From assembly GCF_030272615.1 (NCBI RefSeq), contig NC_081408.1, positions 615,036,476 through 615,100,475 of the forward strand: a stretch of DNA of 64,000 nucleotides, given 5' to 3'. This stretch comes from Cryptomeria japonica. Taxonomy: Eukaryota; Streptophyta; Pinopsida; Cupressales; Cupressaceae. The number at the start of each line of letters is the position of its first letter. The stretch's first letter is position 1. Under the pieces are notes generated by a model that did no database searches, had not been told where the DNA came from, and saw only the letters and a list, made by a program, of their open reading frames with translations. Below are positions 19,571 to 30,782 of this stretch, in pieces. Both the position numbers and the translations under genes were made by a program.

Positions 19571-20830
19571 TGTAAAGCGGAAAGATCGAACCCTAGTTGT
19601 TCTCCCCCCCCCACTCCAAGGAGAGAGAAGGGAGAGTCACTAGGGTTGATGGTTTTCACTTAGGAGAGACTTTACATTCAAAAGAGGGGTTGAAACCCAC
19701 AAGATCCAATCCCACGCAATGCAAGACTGGATTTTAAATGAGTTTCAAGGGTTAAGACATCAAGGATACCCTCTTTTGTAAAGAATGTAGATAGAATGAT
19801 TGAACTAGGAATGCATGTAAAGTAAGAAAGATTCGCTTATAAACAGAGATAGGGATACAGGATGAAGCTGCGGACCTGGAATTAGTAGTAAAACGTCGTG
19901 ACAGTGCTGCCCTGCAAATTTGAGCGAAATTTGTCGAGACGATGGCGCCCGGAGTGCACACGGTCCTCCGAAAAATCCGCGAAACGAAGGGGGATATGTT
20001 CGTCTCTGCACAAGGATTCCAGATCTTCAATTACAGCCGCGTACCGGCAACCTACACACAGAAAAGAGAGGACAATTGGGGGGTTAGGGTTTAGGGGTTT
20101 GCCTTTAGGTCAAACCCCGGTTTTGGAATTAACCAAGAAATGAGAATGCTATAAATGTAAATGTTTGTAATGTAAACAAGTACTGATACCTTGTTGTAAG
20201 AATGTTTGTATTCTTACATGCGAAGGTGTAATGTATGTTGTATGTTGTATGTTGTATGTGATCTCCTCTTCAATGTTTGAATCCTTGTCTTGAATGCAAC
20301 ACTTAGCCTTGAATGGAGACTTAGAATGCTCAATTGCTTGAAGGAATGCTTGAATGCTTGAATGTTTGAATGTTTGAATATCGCTTCCGCCTTTTGCTCC
20401 CATATGTCTTCCTCCTCTTTCTAGGAGAGGAAAAGTAGTTTATATACTTGTCAATTAGGGTTGAGAGACTGATTTTTCCGACCTTAGGCCGACCTAGAAA
20501 CAATATTTTCCAATTTGCAAACTTAAAGACCCGATGCCCAACAAGAGACCGGGCCCAAAATAGGGCCAGGGACCAGGGCACTGGGCGCCATGGTCCTGGA
20601 GGACCAGGGCGCCGGGCGCCCTAGTCCTGAAGGACCAAGGCGCTGGGTGCCATGGTCCCACCTCCCGGGATAGCAGGGTGCAAGGAGGGATCAGGCCAAG
20701 GTGCAAAAAGATGCAGTTTTTGATGTCACAAGCAGGTTTCGGGGTCTCCATTCAGGTTCAACATTGCGCCGCCATCGTGAAGACCCAAATGCAGTCGAAA
20801 TTGCAAGTGTCGCAATTTTAGGACGCTACA
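19571..20830 (-). repeat. family B 5' LTR (minus copy)
   Basis: 1260 bp, partner of 12909-14181. It contains palindromes at 19937-19966 (first G changed to A) and an array of three at 20570-20658, and a TATA box at 20439-20446. It ends at GGACGCTACA, directly followed by the CTTGA target duplication. Confidence 0.93.
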
Positions 20831-20835
20831 CTTGA

Positions 20836-20966
20836 ATTCCTAGTTACAAATATAATTAATAATATATATTATATTATATATTGTATTGTATTAATATATT
20901 AATATATAATATATTAATAATTAATATATTAATATATAATATATTAATAATTAATATATATTATAT
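20836..20966. repeat. AT-rich low-complexity tract ending in the L1 target duplication
   Basis: Almost pure A/T with repeated ATATTAAT motifs. Positions 20947-20966 are repeated exactly at 28871-28890 after the L1 poly(A). Confidence 0.85.
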
Positions 20967-21007
20967 CATCAAAAAAAGTTCTCTTATGCGCTCTACTATT
21001 TGGCGAA

Positions 21008-22735
21008 ATGCGAAATCATTATTCAGCGAACTTGTCAAGGTTTTCGGCGGGGGGATGCCGACAAGTTTTCGCCTCATGCCCGAGGAGCATCTCTGTCTTC
21101 AGTCCGCCATGTAAGAAAAATCCTGCAAGAGCCATTACGATTTCAAACGAAAGGCGAGATTCGGTTTACAGAGCGGGTGAGTTTGGGAAAAATGATGTAA
21201 TTAGGGCAAAAAAGGCCGATGCATTGTCACTACCCTCCGACGGAAATTGGCAAGTTTTTCGCTCGAAAAAAACCAAGAAGAAGATGGGCGAAAGAAGAAA
21301 TATGTCTTTAAATTTCGATAGGCACAAACCCACAACCTCAAATCAATATCCGACATCTGGGGCAAATCTGGTGCCGCTCGGGAAAGTTAGAAATTTTGAG
21401 CCAAAACCCAAAATAAGGCAGAGGCGAATATGTAATATCCCGACAAATTTGATGGAACCCCAATTCAATTTATATAGCAAATGTGGGGTTTTTGCAAAAT
21501 GGGCAGGTTTTGGAGAAGATGCAAACAAGATTATCGATTGGTGGATGGCCCTATATCCGGGACAGGTAAGTATCACTATCCTGGAAAATAATTTTCTTGC
21601 AATTTTGTGTGATAATCAAAATACAAAAAATGACATTCTCCATGGTAAGGTAAAATTGTATAAAGGCTATGGTTTTTTTCGATGTGAATGGAAACCGAAT
21701 TTTGACCCACACTCACAGAATTTAAATAAATGCCCAAGATGGATTAATCTGGGCACATTACCAGTCGAATATTTGGATTTTAAAATCTTAGAATATATAG
21801 GGGAACATTTTGGTTCTTTTTTGGGCTGTGAAGGTCTAGGAAGAGATGTTTTAAACAAGAATATCAAAATCTTAGTAGAATCTGACATCAATTTCCCGGA
21901 CTTAGAACCCACCACGCTAGTATCAAACAGGGGGGAGTGGAGCATTCATCCCACCTTCTATAATGGGGTTATAAATGAATCTGATATAAGGCTGAAATCA
22001 TGCCCAGTTCTGGTTAAAAGTATCGAGCAAATGGAAAACCCTCTTTCAGATCAGTATAAAAAAATAACATCAAATTCATCCCCTGTACATGATAATTGCC
22101 CTCCAGTGGCTATCACAGATGAAAATAGACACAACAATTCCAGTAACATTAGTGATCTTGATAAAATAATAGATGAGGCAAATTCTATAAAAGAAGTTGC
22201 CTTAGTGGAGATGACAAAAAGAATCTCCGACTCAGTGGATTCATTGAAATTTCCATCTGAAACAAAGTCAGTCGAAAATTTGGGACAAGATAAGGCGGCA
22301 GATCATGAAGAAATGTCTTCTAGAATGGCTGCAGTTCTTGAGGTATTCGATAATAATGTAGTTGAAAATCTTTCTCCGGAAGAGGAAGCTGAGAAGAGGT
22401 TCCTAATTCAGGAACTCTTGGCTTCTATGGATGAGGAAGAAAATAATGAGAATAGGGTAGGAGATATCATACCTCTTCCTGTCAATGACTACACAGTAGC
22501 TCAGTCCCAGCTGGGAGAGGATGATGGAGAGGGAGTGATAGTTCCCCAGCAAACCTTAGGGATTAAAAACATATATGACGGGAAAAACTTTCCTGACTGC
22601 GCTAGAGAAGCTAAAAGTAGAGGCAGAAAATCTTTGAGCGAATTAAGATTGCAGGATGGAAATGCAAAAGACCAAGGCAAATTAACAGCCTTCTTTGATG
22701 CTGGGAAGGGGAAGGGCCTTCCCACGGTCCTATGA
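21008..22735 (+). CDS. L1 ORF1 protein (RNA-binding, DUF4283-like)
   Basis: 575 codons starting MRNHYSANLSRF; an internal start at MGERRNMSLNFD, near residue 94, is also possible. Residues about 150-320 resemble the DUF4283 fold of plant LINE ORF1 proteins (WWMALYPGQVSITILENNFL, KGYGFFRCEWKPNFDP, CPRWINLGTLPVEYLDFKIL). No CCHC knuckle is visible, unlike the minus-strand LINE. The C-terminal third is acidic and probably disordered. The stop TGA (22733-22735) overlaps the ORF2 start as ATGA, suggesting ORF2 is made by termination-reinitiation on the same RNA. Expected role: LINE RNP formation. Confidence 0.88.
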   Translation: MRNHYSANLSRFSAGGCRQVFASCPRSISVFSPPCKKNPARAITISNERRDSVYRAGEFGKNDVIRAKKADALSLPSDGNWQVFRSKKTKKKMGERRNMSLNFDRHKPTTSNQYPTSGANLVPLGKVRNFEPKPKIRQRRICNIPTNLMEPQFNLYSKCGVFAKWAGFGEDANKIIDWWMALYPGQVSITILENNFLAILCDNQNTKNDILHGKVKLYKGYGFFRCEWKPNFDPHSQNLNKCPRWINLGTLPVEYLDFKILEYIGEHFGSFLGCEGLGRDVLNKNIKILVESDINFPDLEPTTLVSNRGEWSIHPTFYNGVINESDIRLKSCPVLVKSIEQMENPLSDQYKKITSNSSPVHDNCPPVAITDENRHNNSSNISDLDKIIDEANSIKEVALVEMTKRISDSVDSLKFPSETKSVENLGQDKAADHEEMSSRMAAVLEVFDNNVVENLSPEEEAEKRFLIQELLASMDEEENNENRVGDIIPLPVNDYTVAQSQLGEDDGEGVIVPQQTLGIKNIYDGKNFPDCAREAKSRGRKSLSELRLQDGNAKDQGKLTAFFDAGKGKGLPTVL

Positions 22736-25700
22736 AAATCTCTTCATGGAATGTTAGGGGCATGAATGCCCCTAACAAACAGCGTCTAATTAGACGCAAC
22801 ATTATAAAATGGAAACATGACATCGTTCTCATACAAGAAACTAAATTAGCCCAAGTAGAAGCTGAGGCTTTTAAAAAGAAATTAGGTCTTCTTTGTTGTG
22901 AATTTGTGGAAGCCAGGGGAGCTTTTGGTGGTATTGGAATAATTTGGAATCCACGTAGTATATTATTTCGTCCTATAGCAGGTAATAGAAATTGGCTATT
23001 GGGAAAGGTAATAAGCAAACACAACAATCTCACATTTACCCTAATAAACATTTATGGCCCGATCCCGGATGCAGGAAAGCGCAGGGTTTGGTCGGAAATC
23101 TCGTTTATGATGGGGCTAGATACCTCTTCCCCTGTTATTCTAGGAGGGGACTTCAATGCTATCCTGAATTTATCAGAAAAAAAGGGTGGTAGTCGTAGGG
23201 AACCGCAGTCCTTAAAAGACTTTAGAGAGTGGGTTGCTCATAACAATCTGATAGATATAGAAACTAGTAATGGTGTGTATACCTGGTACAATAGAAGATC
23301 AGGCTTCACACAAATCGCTGAGAGATTAGATAGATTCCTTTTTAGAGGGAACTTGAGCGATCTAGCGGTTAACCTCTCAGCTTCGCTACTCCCATCTTCT
23401 GGATCTGACCATTACCTTGTCATCCTCAATATTGAGGGAGAGGCTACACCGCGGTGTTGCCCCTTTAAGTTTGAAAAAATGTGGATGCAAAATCCGGATT
23501 TCTATGATCTCGTCTCCAGGTGGTGGTCTGAGGTAAGTTTTCAGGGATCAAAGATGTTTTGCCTTGTAAATAAACTAAAACATCTCAAGAGCAAATTACT
23601 GAAATGGAATAGTGAAGTTTTCGGTAACATTTTTGAAACCAAAATGTCATTAGAAAAAGAATTAGCAGACCTAAATGAAAAAGTGTTTAGACTAGGAATG
23701 GATCAGGATAGCTTCCTCAAAGAAAAGGAGCTTCTTGGGAAATATGAGGATACGTTAACAAAAGAAGAAATATTTTGGAAACAGAAGTCTAGAGAGAATT
23801 GGCTTCAAAATGGGGATAGGAATACTAAGTTCTTCCACAACAGTACAAAAATTAGGAGGAACACTAATAGTATTCACAAGATCATGAGTAATAATGGTAT
23901 ACTACTGGAAGATCAAAAGGACATAACTACAGAAGCGGTGAACCATTTTAAAACCCTGTTTAGTTCGGAATCTTCCCTTAAAGATGCCAATTTAACTTTG
24001 CTTAGGAACATTCCTAAGATCATTACTGAAAACCAAAACAAAGCGCTTAGCAACAAATTTACAGAATCAGAAGTAAAATTAGCTTTGGGGCAGCTTAACC
24101 CTGATAAAGCACCCGACCCTGATGGTTTTCCTGCTTGCTTTTTTCAAAAATGCTGGCACATTATTGGTAAGGAGGTAGTGGAAGCATTGGAAGCTGTTAG
24201 AAACTCTGGGAGTATTTTAAGGGAGATCAACAACACTTTCATTACCTTGATTCCAAAGAAGGAGGAATCAAGAAATTTTGAAGACTTTCAACCTATCTCC
24301 TTATGTAACACAATTTACAAACTTTTTACTAAAATTTTAGCAAATAGATTGAAAGGCATCCTTCCGTGCATAATTTCTGAGGAACAGACCGGTTTCGTAC
24401 CTGGTAGATCTATCTTTGATGGTATTATTATTGCTCAAGAAGTCATGCACTCGTTACAACAGAATCGATCAGCTGCTATGATGATCAAATTAGACATTAA
24501 GAAGGCATATGATAAAGTCGATTGGAGATTTCTGTGTAAATGTTTAGAATCCTTTGGTTTTTCTAAACAATGGATCAATTTAATCTTCGAATGCATCTCA
24601 TCTCCCAAGATATCATTACTTATAAATGGCTCCCCAGCGGGCTTCTTCCAGATATCTAGAGGGATTAGACAAGGAGATCCTTTATCCCCTTTCTTATTTA
24701 TCATTATGGCAGAGGGCCTTGGGAGAATCATCTCATGTGCTCGAATGAATCAGATTATCAAAGGAATTAAAATTACTAATGGAATGGAGGCCATTACCCA
24801 CCAGCAGTTTGCTGATGACACAATGCTGATGGGATGTGCGAATAGGTCTGAAGCCATGGCTTTCAAAAGGATTCTTGACATTTATGCATTAGCTTCTGGT
24901 CAGGAAGTGAACAAGAATAAATCGGAAATTTTCTTCTTTAACACCTCGCAAAACATAGAGACAGATATTTGTAATATCTTTGGGTTTGATAAAGGGAAAC
25001 TTCCTTGTAAATATTTAGGGATTCCGATGGATAAGGGAAACAATGTAAATTCATTATGGAAAGGAATCCTTGAAAAGATGGATCTCAGGCTGGATTCTTG
25101 GAAGATCAAATGCCTATCTTCGGCTGGGAGGATTACATTACTAAAAGCTGTTATGGCGGCTATTCTGATATATCAAATGTCCTGCCAGCAACTACCTAAA
25201 GGTGCTCGACTAGAAATGGTAAAAAAGATGAGGAAGTTCTTTTGGAATATGAATTCAGACAAAAAGAAATTTGCTTTAATTTCTTGGGATAAAATTAGCC
25301 AGCCTATCAGTATAGGGGGAGTTGGCATCAAAGATTTGGGGGTACAAAACATGGCTCTGGGGGCGAAGTTAGTCTGGAAAATGTACTCGGAACCAGATCT
25401 TAAATGGGTAAGGATCCTCAAAGCTAAATATCTCACTAATTCCAACCCTGATAGTATACTAAGGATGGAAATACTACCAAAGGGATCCAAAGTCTGGAAT
25501 TTTATGCTAGAATGTAGAGAGGTGATCAGAGATTATCTAACTTGGGATATTGCGGATGGATCTGAGGCATTGTTCTGGGAAGACTCGTGGGGGGGTTATT
25601 CAGCCCTAGACAAAATAGGAATAAGCGAAGAAGGTATAGAACATTGCAAATCAATCAGGGGCAGGTTTGTTAAGGATTATATCAAGCTTATCTCCAATGA

Positions 25701-26946
25701 CCCTGCTTTGGGTTGGGAGTGGAAACCCCTTGATGAGATGAACTTGACAAATGCAGACAAGGAGATCCTCGGGAATAATTTGAGGCATAGGCATTTTTCA
25801 TTACATAGTGGGAAAGACAGGATAATATGGGCAGGTAGTTCTTCGGGCATTTATAAAGCCAAAGAAGGTTACTCACTTTTAAAACTCAGACGAGCTGCAA
25901 CCAATCCTAATATTCCGATTAGCCTATGCTGGAATAACGTGGGTCTACCCAAAGCTGGTATTTTCTCATGGGCAGCTTCCCAAAAAAGGATTCTTACCTC
26001 AGATTGGTTCTCAAAATTAGGATTCATGGGACCATCGAGATGCCCTCTATGCGAATCTGAGGAAGAAAATGTGGATCACCTGCTTCTTAATTGTAGTTTC
26101 AGTCAGAGATGTTGGGATTGGCTTTGCTCAAGCCTTGGTTGGCCGACCCCAAGACCTAGGGACATTTCAGAATGGCTGATTAGTTGGCAACCTCCCCACA
26201 CAAAGGATATATATCACTTAGTATGGAAAATAGCGCCGGCAATTCTCATATGGGAAATATGGAAGGAGAGAAATAGGCGGATCTTTAAAGAATCAAAATT
26301 GAGGGTAGAATCCCTTCTAAATAAGATCGAGGTAACAATTGTGGAAAAAGTCAATAATAGACTAAGACATACACAGGAAAAGTCTATTAATTTAACCAGA
26401 TGGGATGAGGTTCTTCGATCTAAGTGGATGGGTTTGATAATCCCCCCGTTTATTGGGAGTGGAGGTAAACAGGCTGAGATAGATAGGAAGCTAACAAAAT
26501 GGGCTCCCCCCCGAAAGGGCTGGGCTAAGCTAAACTTCGATGGTGCTTCCCGTGGGAATCCTAGTACAGCAGGTATAGGGTGTGCTATTCACCAAGATAA
26601 CGGAGAACTAATAGCTAGCATTAATAAGCCTATAGGTGTGGCTTCGAATAACATGGCTGAGTTTTCAGCGTTGCGGGAGGGATTGATTATAGCTAAATCA
26701 CTCAAGATTAAATATCTTGAAATAGAGGGGGATTCGTCGTTAACTATTAATGCAGTCAGGACTAGGGAAGTGTCAAACTGGAAATTGAAAGCGGAATTAA
26801 AAAGAATCCTGGATTTGATCAAATACTTTGAGGAAACTTTGGTTAAACATATTTATAGGGAAGGCAATTCTATAGCAGACAAGTTAGCCAATTTAGGGGC
26901 AGATGGTAATTCGTATGTCTTTAGGAAGGGTTTACCCATGGATTAA
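22732..26946 (+). CDS. L1 ORF2 protein: endonuclease, reverse transcriptase, zf-RVT, RNase H
   Basis: 1404 codons, no interruption. APE-like endonuclease at residues 1-230: N7 (SSWNVRG), E36 (IQETK), D140 and N142 (GGDFNAI), D226 and H227 (GSDHY). RT at about 430-760: KAPDPDGFP near 459 (usually KAPGPDGFP), IKLDIKKAYDKVDW, GIRQGDPLSPFLF, and catalytic FADD at 693-696. A zf-RVT region (CPLCESEEENVDHLLLNC) starts near 1103. RNase H H1-type at about 1265-1395 with D1270 (NFDGASRGNP), E1310, D1334 and D1383. It nicks target DNA and copies the LINE RNA there. The C-terminal RNase H is a known feature of many plant L1 elements. Confidence 0.95.
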   Translation: MKISSWNVRGMNAPNKQRLIRRNIIKWKHDIVLIQETKLAQVEAEAFKKKLGLLCCEFVEARGAFGGIGIIWNPRSILFRPIAGNRNWLLGKVISKHNNLTFTLINIYGPIPDAGKRRVWSEISFMMGLDTSSPVILGGDFNAILNLSEKKGGSRREPQSLKDFREWVAHNNLIDIETSNGVYTWYNRRSGFTQIAERLDRFLFRGNLSDLAVNLSASLLPSSGSDHYLVILNIEGEATPRCCPFKFEKMWMQNPDFYDLVSRWWSEVSFQGSKMFCLVNKLKHLKSKLLKWNSEVFGNIFETKMSLEKELADLNEKVFRLGMDQDSFLKEKELLGKYEDTLTKEEIFWKQKSRENWLQNGDRNTKFFHNSTKIRRNTNSIHKIMSNNGILLEDQKDITTEAVNHFKTLFSSESSLKDANLTLLRNIPKIITENQNKALSNKFTESEVKLALGQLNPDKAPDPDGFPACFFQKCWHIIGKEVVEALEAVRNSGSILREINNTFITLIPKKEESRNFEDFQPISLCNTIYKLFTKILANRLKGILPCIISEEQTGFVPGRSIFDGIIIAQEVMHSLQQNRSAAMMIKLDIKKAYDKVDWRFLCKCLESFGFSKQWINLIFECISSPKISLLINGSPAGFFQISRGIRQGDPLSPFLFIIMAEGLGRIISCARMNQIIKGIKITNGMEAITHQQFADDTMLMGCANRSEAMAFKRILDIYALASGQEVNKNKSEIFFFNTSQNIETDICNIFGFDKGKLPCKYLGIPMDKGNNVNSLWKGILEKMDLRLDSWKIKCLSSAGRITLLKAVMAAILIYQMSCQQLPKGARLEMVKKMRKFFWNMNSDKKKFALISWDKISQPISIGGVGIKDLGVQNMALGAKLVWKMYSEPDLKWVRILKAKYLTNSNPDSILRMEILPKGSKVWNFMLECREVIRDYLTWDIADGSEALFWEDSWGGYSALDKIGISEEGIEHCKSIRGRFVKDYIKLISNDPALGWEWKPLDEMNLTNADKEILGNNLRHRHFSLHSGKDRIIWAGSSSGIYKAKEGYSLLKLRRAATNPNIPISLCWNNVGLPKAGIFSWAASQKRILTSDWFSKLGFMGPSRCPLCESEEENVDHLLLNCSFSQRCWDWLCSSLGWPTPRPRDISEWLISWQPPHTKDIYHLVWKIAPAILIWEIWKERNRRIFKESKLRVESLLNKIEVTIVEKVNNRLRHTQEKSINLTRWDEVLRSKWMGLIIPPFIGSGGKQAEIDRKLTKWAPPRKGWAKLNFDGASRGNPSTAGIGCAIHQDNGELIASINKPIGVASNNMAEFSALREGLIIAKSLKIKYLEIEGDSSLTINAVRTREVSNWKLKAELKRILDLIKYFEETLVKHIYREGNSIADKLANLGADGNSYVFRKGLPMD

Positions 26947-28870
<1,924 letters not shown>

Positions 28871-28890
28871 ATAATTAATATATATTATAT
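28871..28890. repeat. L1 target-site duplication, right
   Basis: Exact 20-base match to 20947-20966, directly after the poly(A). Confidence 0.88.
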
Positions 28891-28977
28891 ATTAATATTA
28901 TTATATATAAATATATATATTAATAATATATATTTTTATTAATATATTAATAATAAAAGATATTTGATACCTTTTTT

Positions 28978-28980
<3 letters not shown>

Positions 28981-29046
<66 letters not shown>
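28981..29046. repeat. (AG)n microsatellite abutting a Gypsy LTR
   Basis: About 33 perfect AG units, ending exactly where the Gypsy LTR begins at 29047. Confidence 0.97.
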
Positions 29047-29050
<4 letters not shown>

Positions 29051-30637
29051 GGAGGCAATAGACCGAAAGGATAACCTTGAACCAACCAACCTCTAAGGCT
29101 CACAAACTCAATCGATAATCCCTAATTCCAAAGATCCTTACACAACACCAAGTCAAGCAATGGCTCAATGACACCAAACAACACCTTGGAAAACCCCAAG
29201 GCTCCAGTATGTCCACTTACAGAGAACTAACACTTCTCAAGTTCTTGTATGACTACCCACACCCTTGCATACATGAGTGGGCTACTACTAGGCTTTAGGG
29301 TTTGAATGGCCCACTTGACCAATTCATTACAATGATCCTTGGAGGGGTGTTATCACAACACCTTAACACAAATGAAATAAGATTTCATGATTTAGATCCA
29401 CTGGAACATCAATTTTGACTCACTCGCCCACAAACTGAACCGATTGCTATTAGGCCTCCATTTGAAGGAATCAAGTGATAACTTTTGACACTCTGAGGAT
29501 CTAAGAATTTTTTTTATATTTTCAGATACCCTTTTGGGAGTTATCAACAATATCTTACTTTCCAATACTAGATCAACTTCCAAATATCCCAACCAATACT
29601 GCAGTAACAAACCTAATAGAGCTATTAGACCTATTTGACTTAACGCCTTCCACAAACTAGTTTGGTTATCCTAATGGGTGACCATCACTGACAATGAAAT
29701 CTTATGTAAACCTCCAAATACTCTTCTACCACATTCAAACCCTTTTCTAGTGCTCTACCACTCAATTCTCACACATTGCACTCATCAAACCGGTCTATCA
29801 CATAGAGATGCCAAACCTAGGGTTAGTTCTCCATCCTCTTCGCCCTATTGTATCCTCTTAATGGATTTTGGTATTTACATATGATACAGTGGCCTATCAT
29901 CTCTTATAATGGCAGAGTGTTCAATTAAGGATTGATAGGCCAAAACCCATTATTGCAGTCAAAACCTAAGGGTTTAAGGGTTTTAGGCTACCCGGTAGAA
30001 ATTTGCTTGTAGAATGGGGCATCGATCAAGAATTCACACTGAATGCAAAACAAAGGTAAAAAAATCTAGTTACAAGATCTATGCCATGATCATTCTTTCC
30101 AATCCACCTTCAGTACGCAATCTACAGAAAATTAGACGGTTTTCTGAGTTTCCAACAGTTCTGATGCTTTGATTTCCTTTCCAAATCAACCAACATACAT
30201 CCTTTTGTGTTTGGGGCCTTTAAAGGTATCTCCCAAATGAAAAAAACCTCCCCCAAGCATTTTTCAAACTAAACTGACCGTTGGAGAATCACAACTTACA
30301 AAAAAGTCCAAAATTGTCATGACAACAAATTGACAATATGACAACTTTTGCATAATTCAACCAACTTAGAATCTAGACTATCATTGTCCCCCCAAATGAT
30401 TACATTTGATTCTAAAACATCAAAAATGACTCAAATAGATTTGTGGTCACTTTATCCCTTAATTTAGACCATTGTGACCCTTATTGACTCAATTTGCTCT
30501 ACGAGACCCTAGATGACAATTTGACCCAAACATGGACAAACTTGTCATTGTCCTAGGACATTGAATTACAAAAAATGACCCATCGGGTCTTATTACATTC
30601 CTTATAGATAATATAAAATCATTTTGTTCTTGGTTCA
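29047..30637 (-). repeat. Gypsy 3' LTR (left)
   Basis: Aligns with 34181-35779 from ATGAGGAGGCAATAGACC to TTCTTGGTTCA. The first two bases of the LTR are replaced by the (AG)n tract. Confidence 0.88.
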
Positions 30638-30782
30638 TGGACTTGATAGGTAGGTGCTCCTACACCATACTCCTTGGGTGAAATTTGTCTCAAGTCCTCT
30701 TAGAGACCAACTGCTGCAAATCACCACCCTACTTTTTGATATCTTCCTCTAGCATCCATGTAGCTTTTGAGTCAGAAAGGCC

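Larger units (their letters stand above)
12909..20830 (-). mobile_element. family B non-autonomous LTR retrotransposon, minus copy
   Basis: Complete element of 7922 bp bounded by 1.27-kb and 1.26-kb LTRs that start TG and end CA on the element strand, with a perfect 5-bp target duplication CTTGA. On the minus strand: LTR (20830-19571), primer-binding site, a 1.2-kb leader, gag, a protease-like region with a Pro/Ser-rich tail, a 3' non-coding block with a stem-loop, a polypurine tract, and LTR (14181-12909). No RT, RNase H or integrase sequence is present, so it must depend on enzymes supplied in trans. The Gag type suggests Ty3/Gypsy. A second copy is at 55036-62759. Confidence 0.93.

Noticed and set aside
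28901-29089. Ser-Leu repeat protein on the minus strand
   Set aside because: Translation of the (AG)n tract beside the Gypsy LTR.
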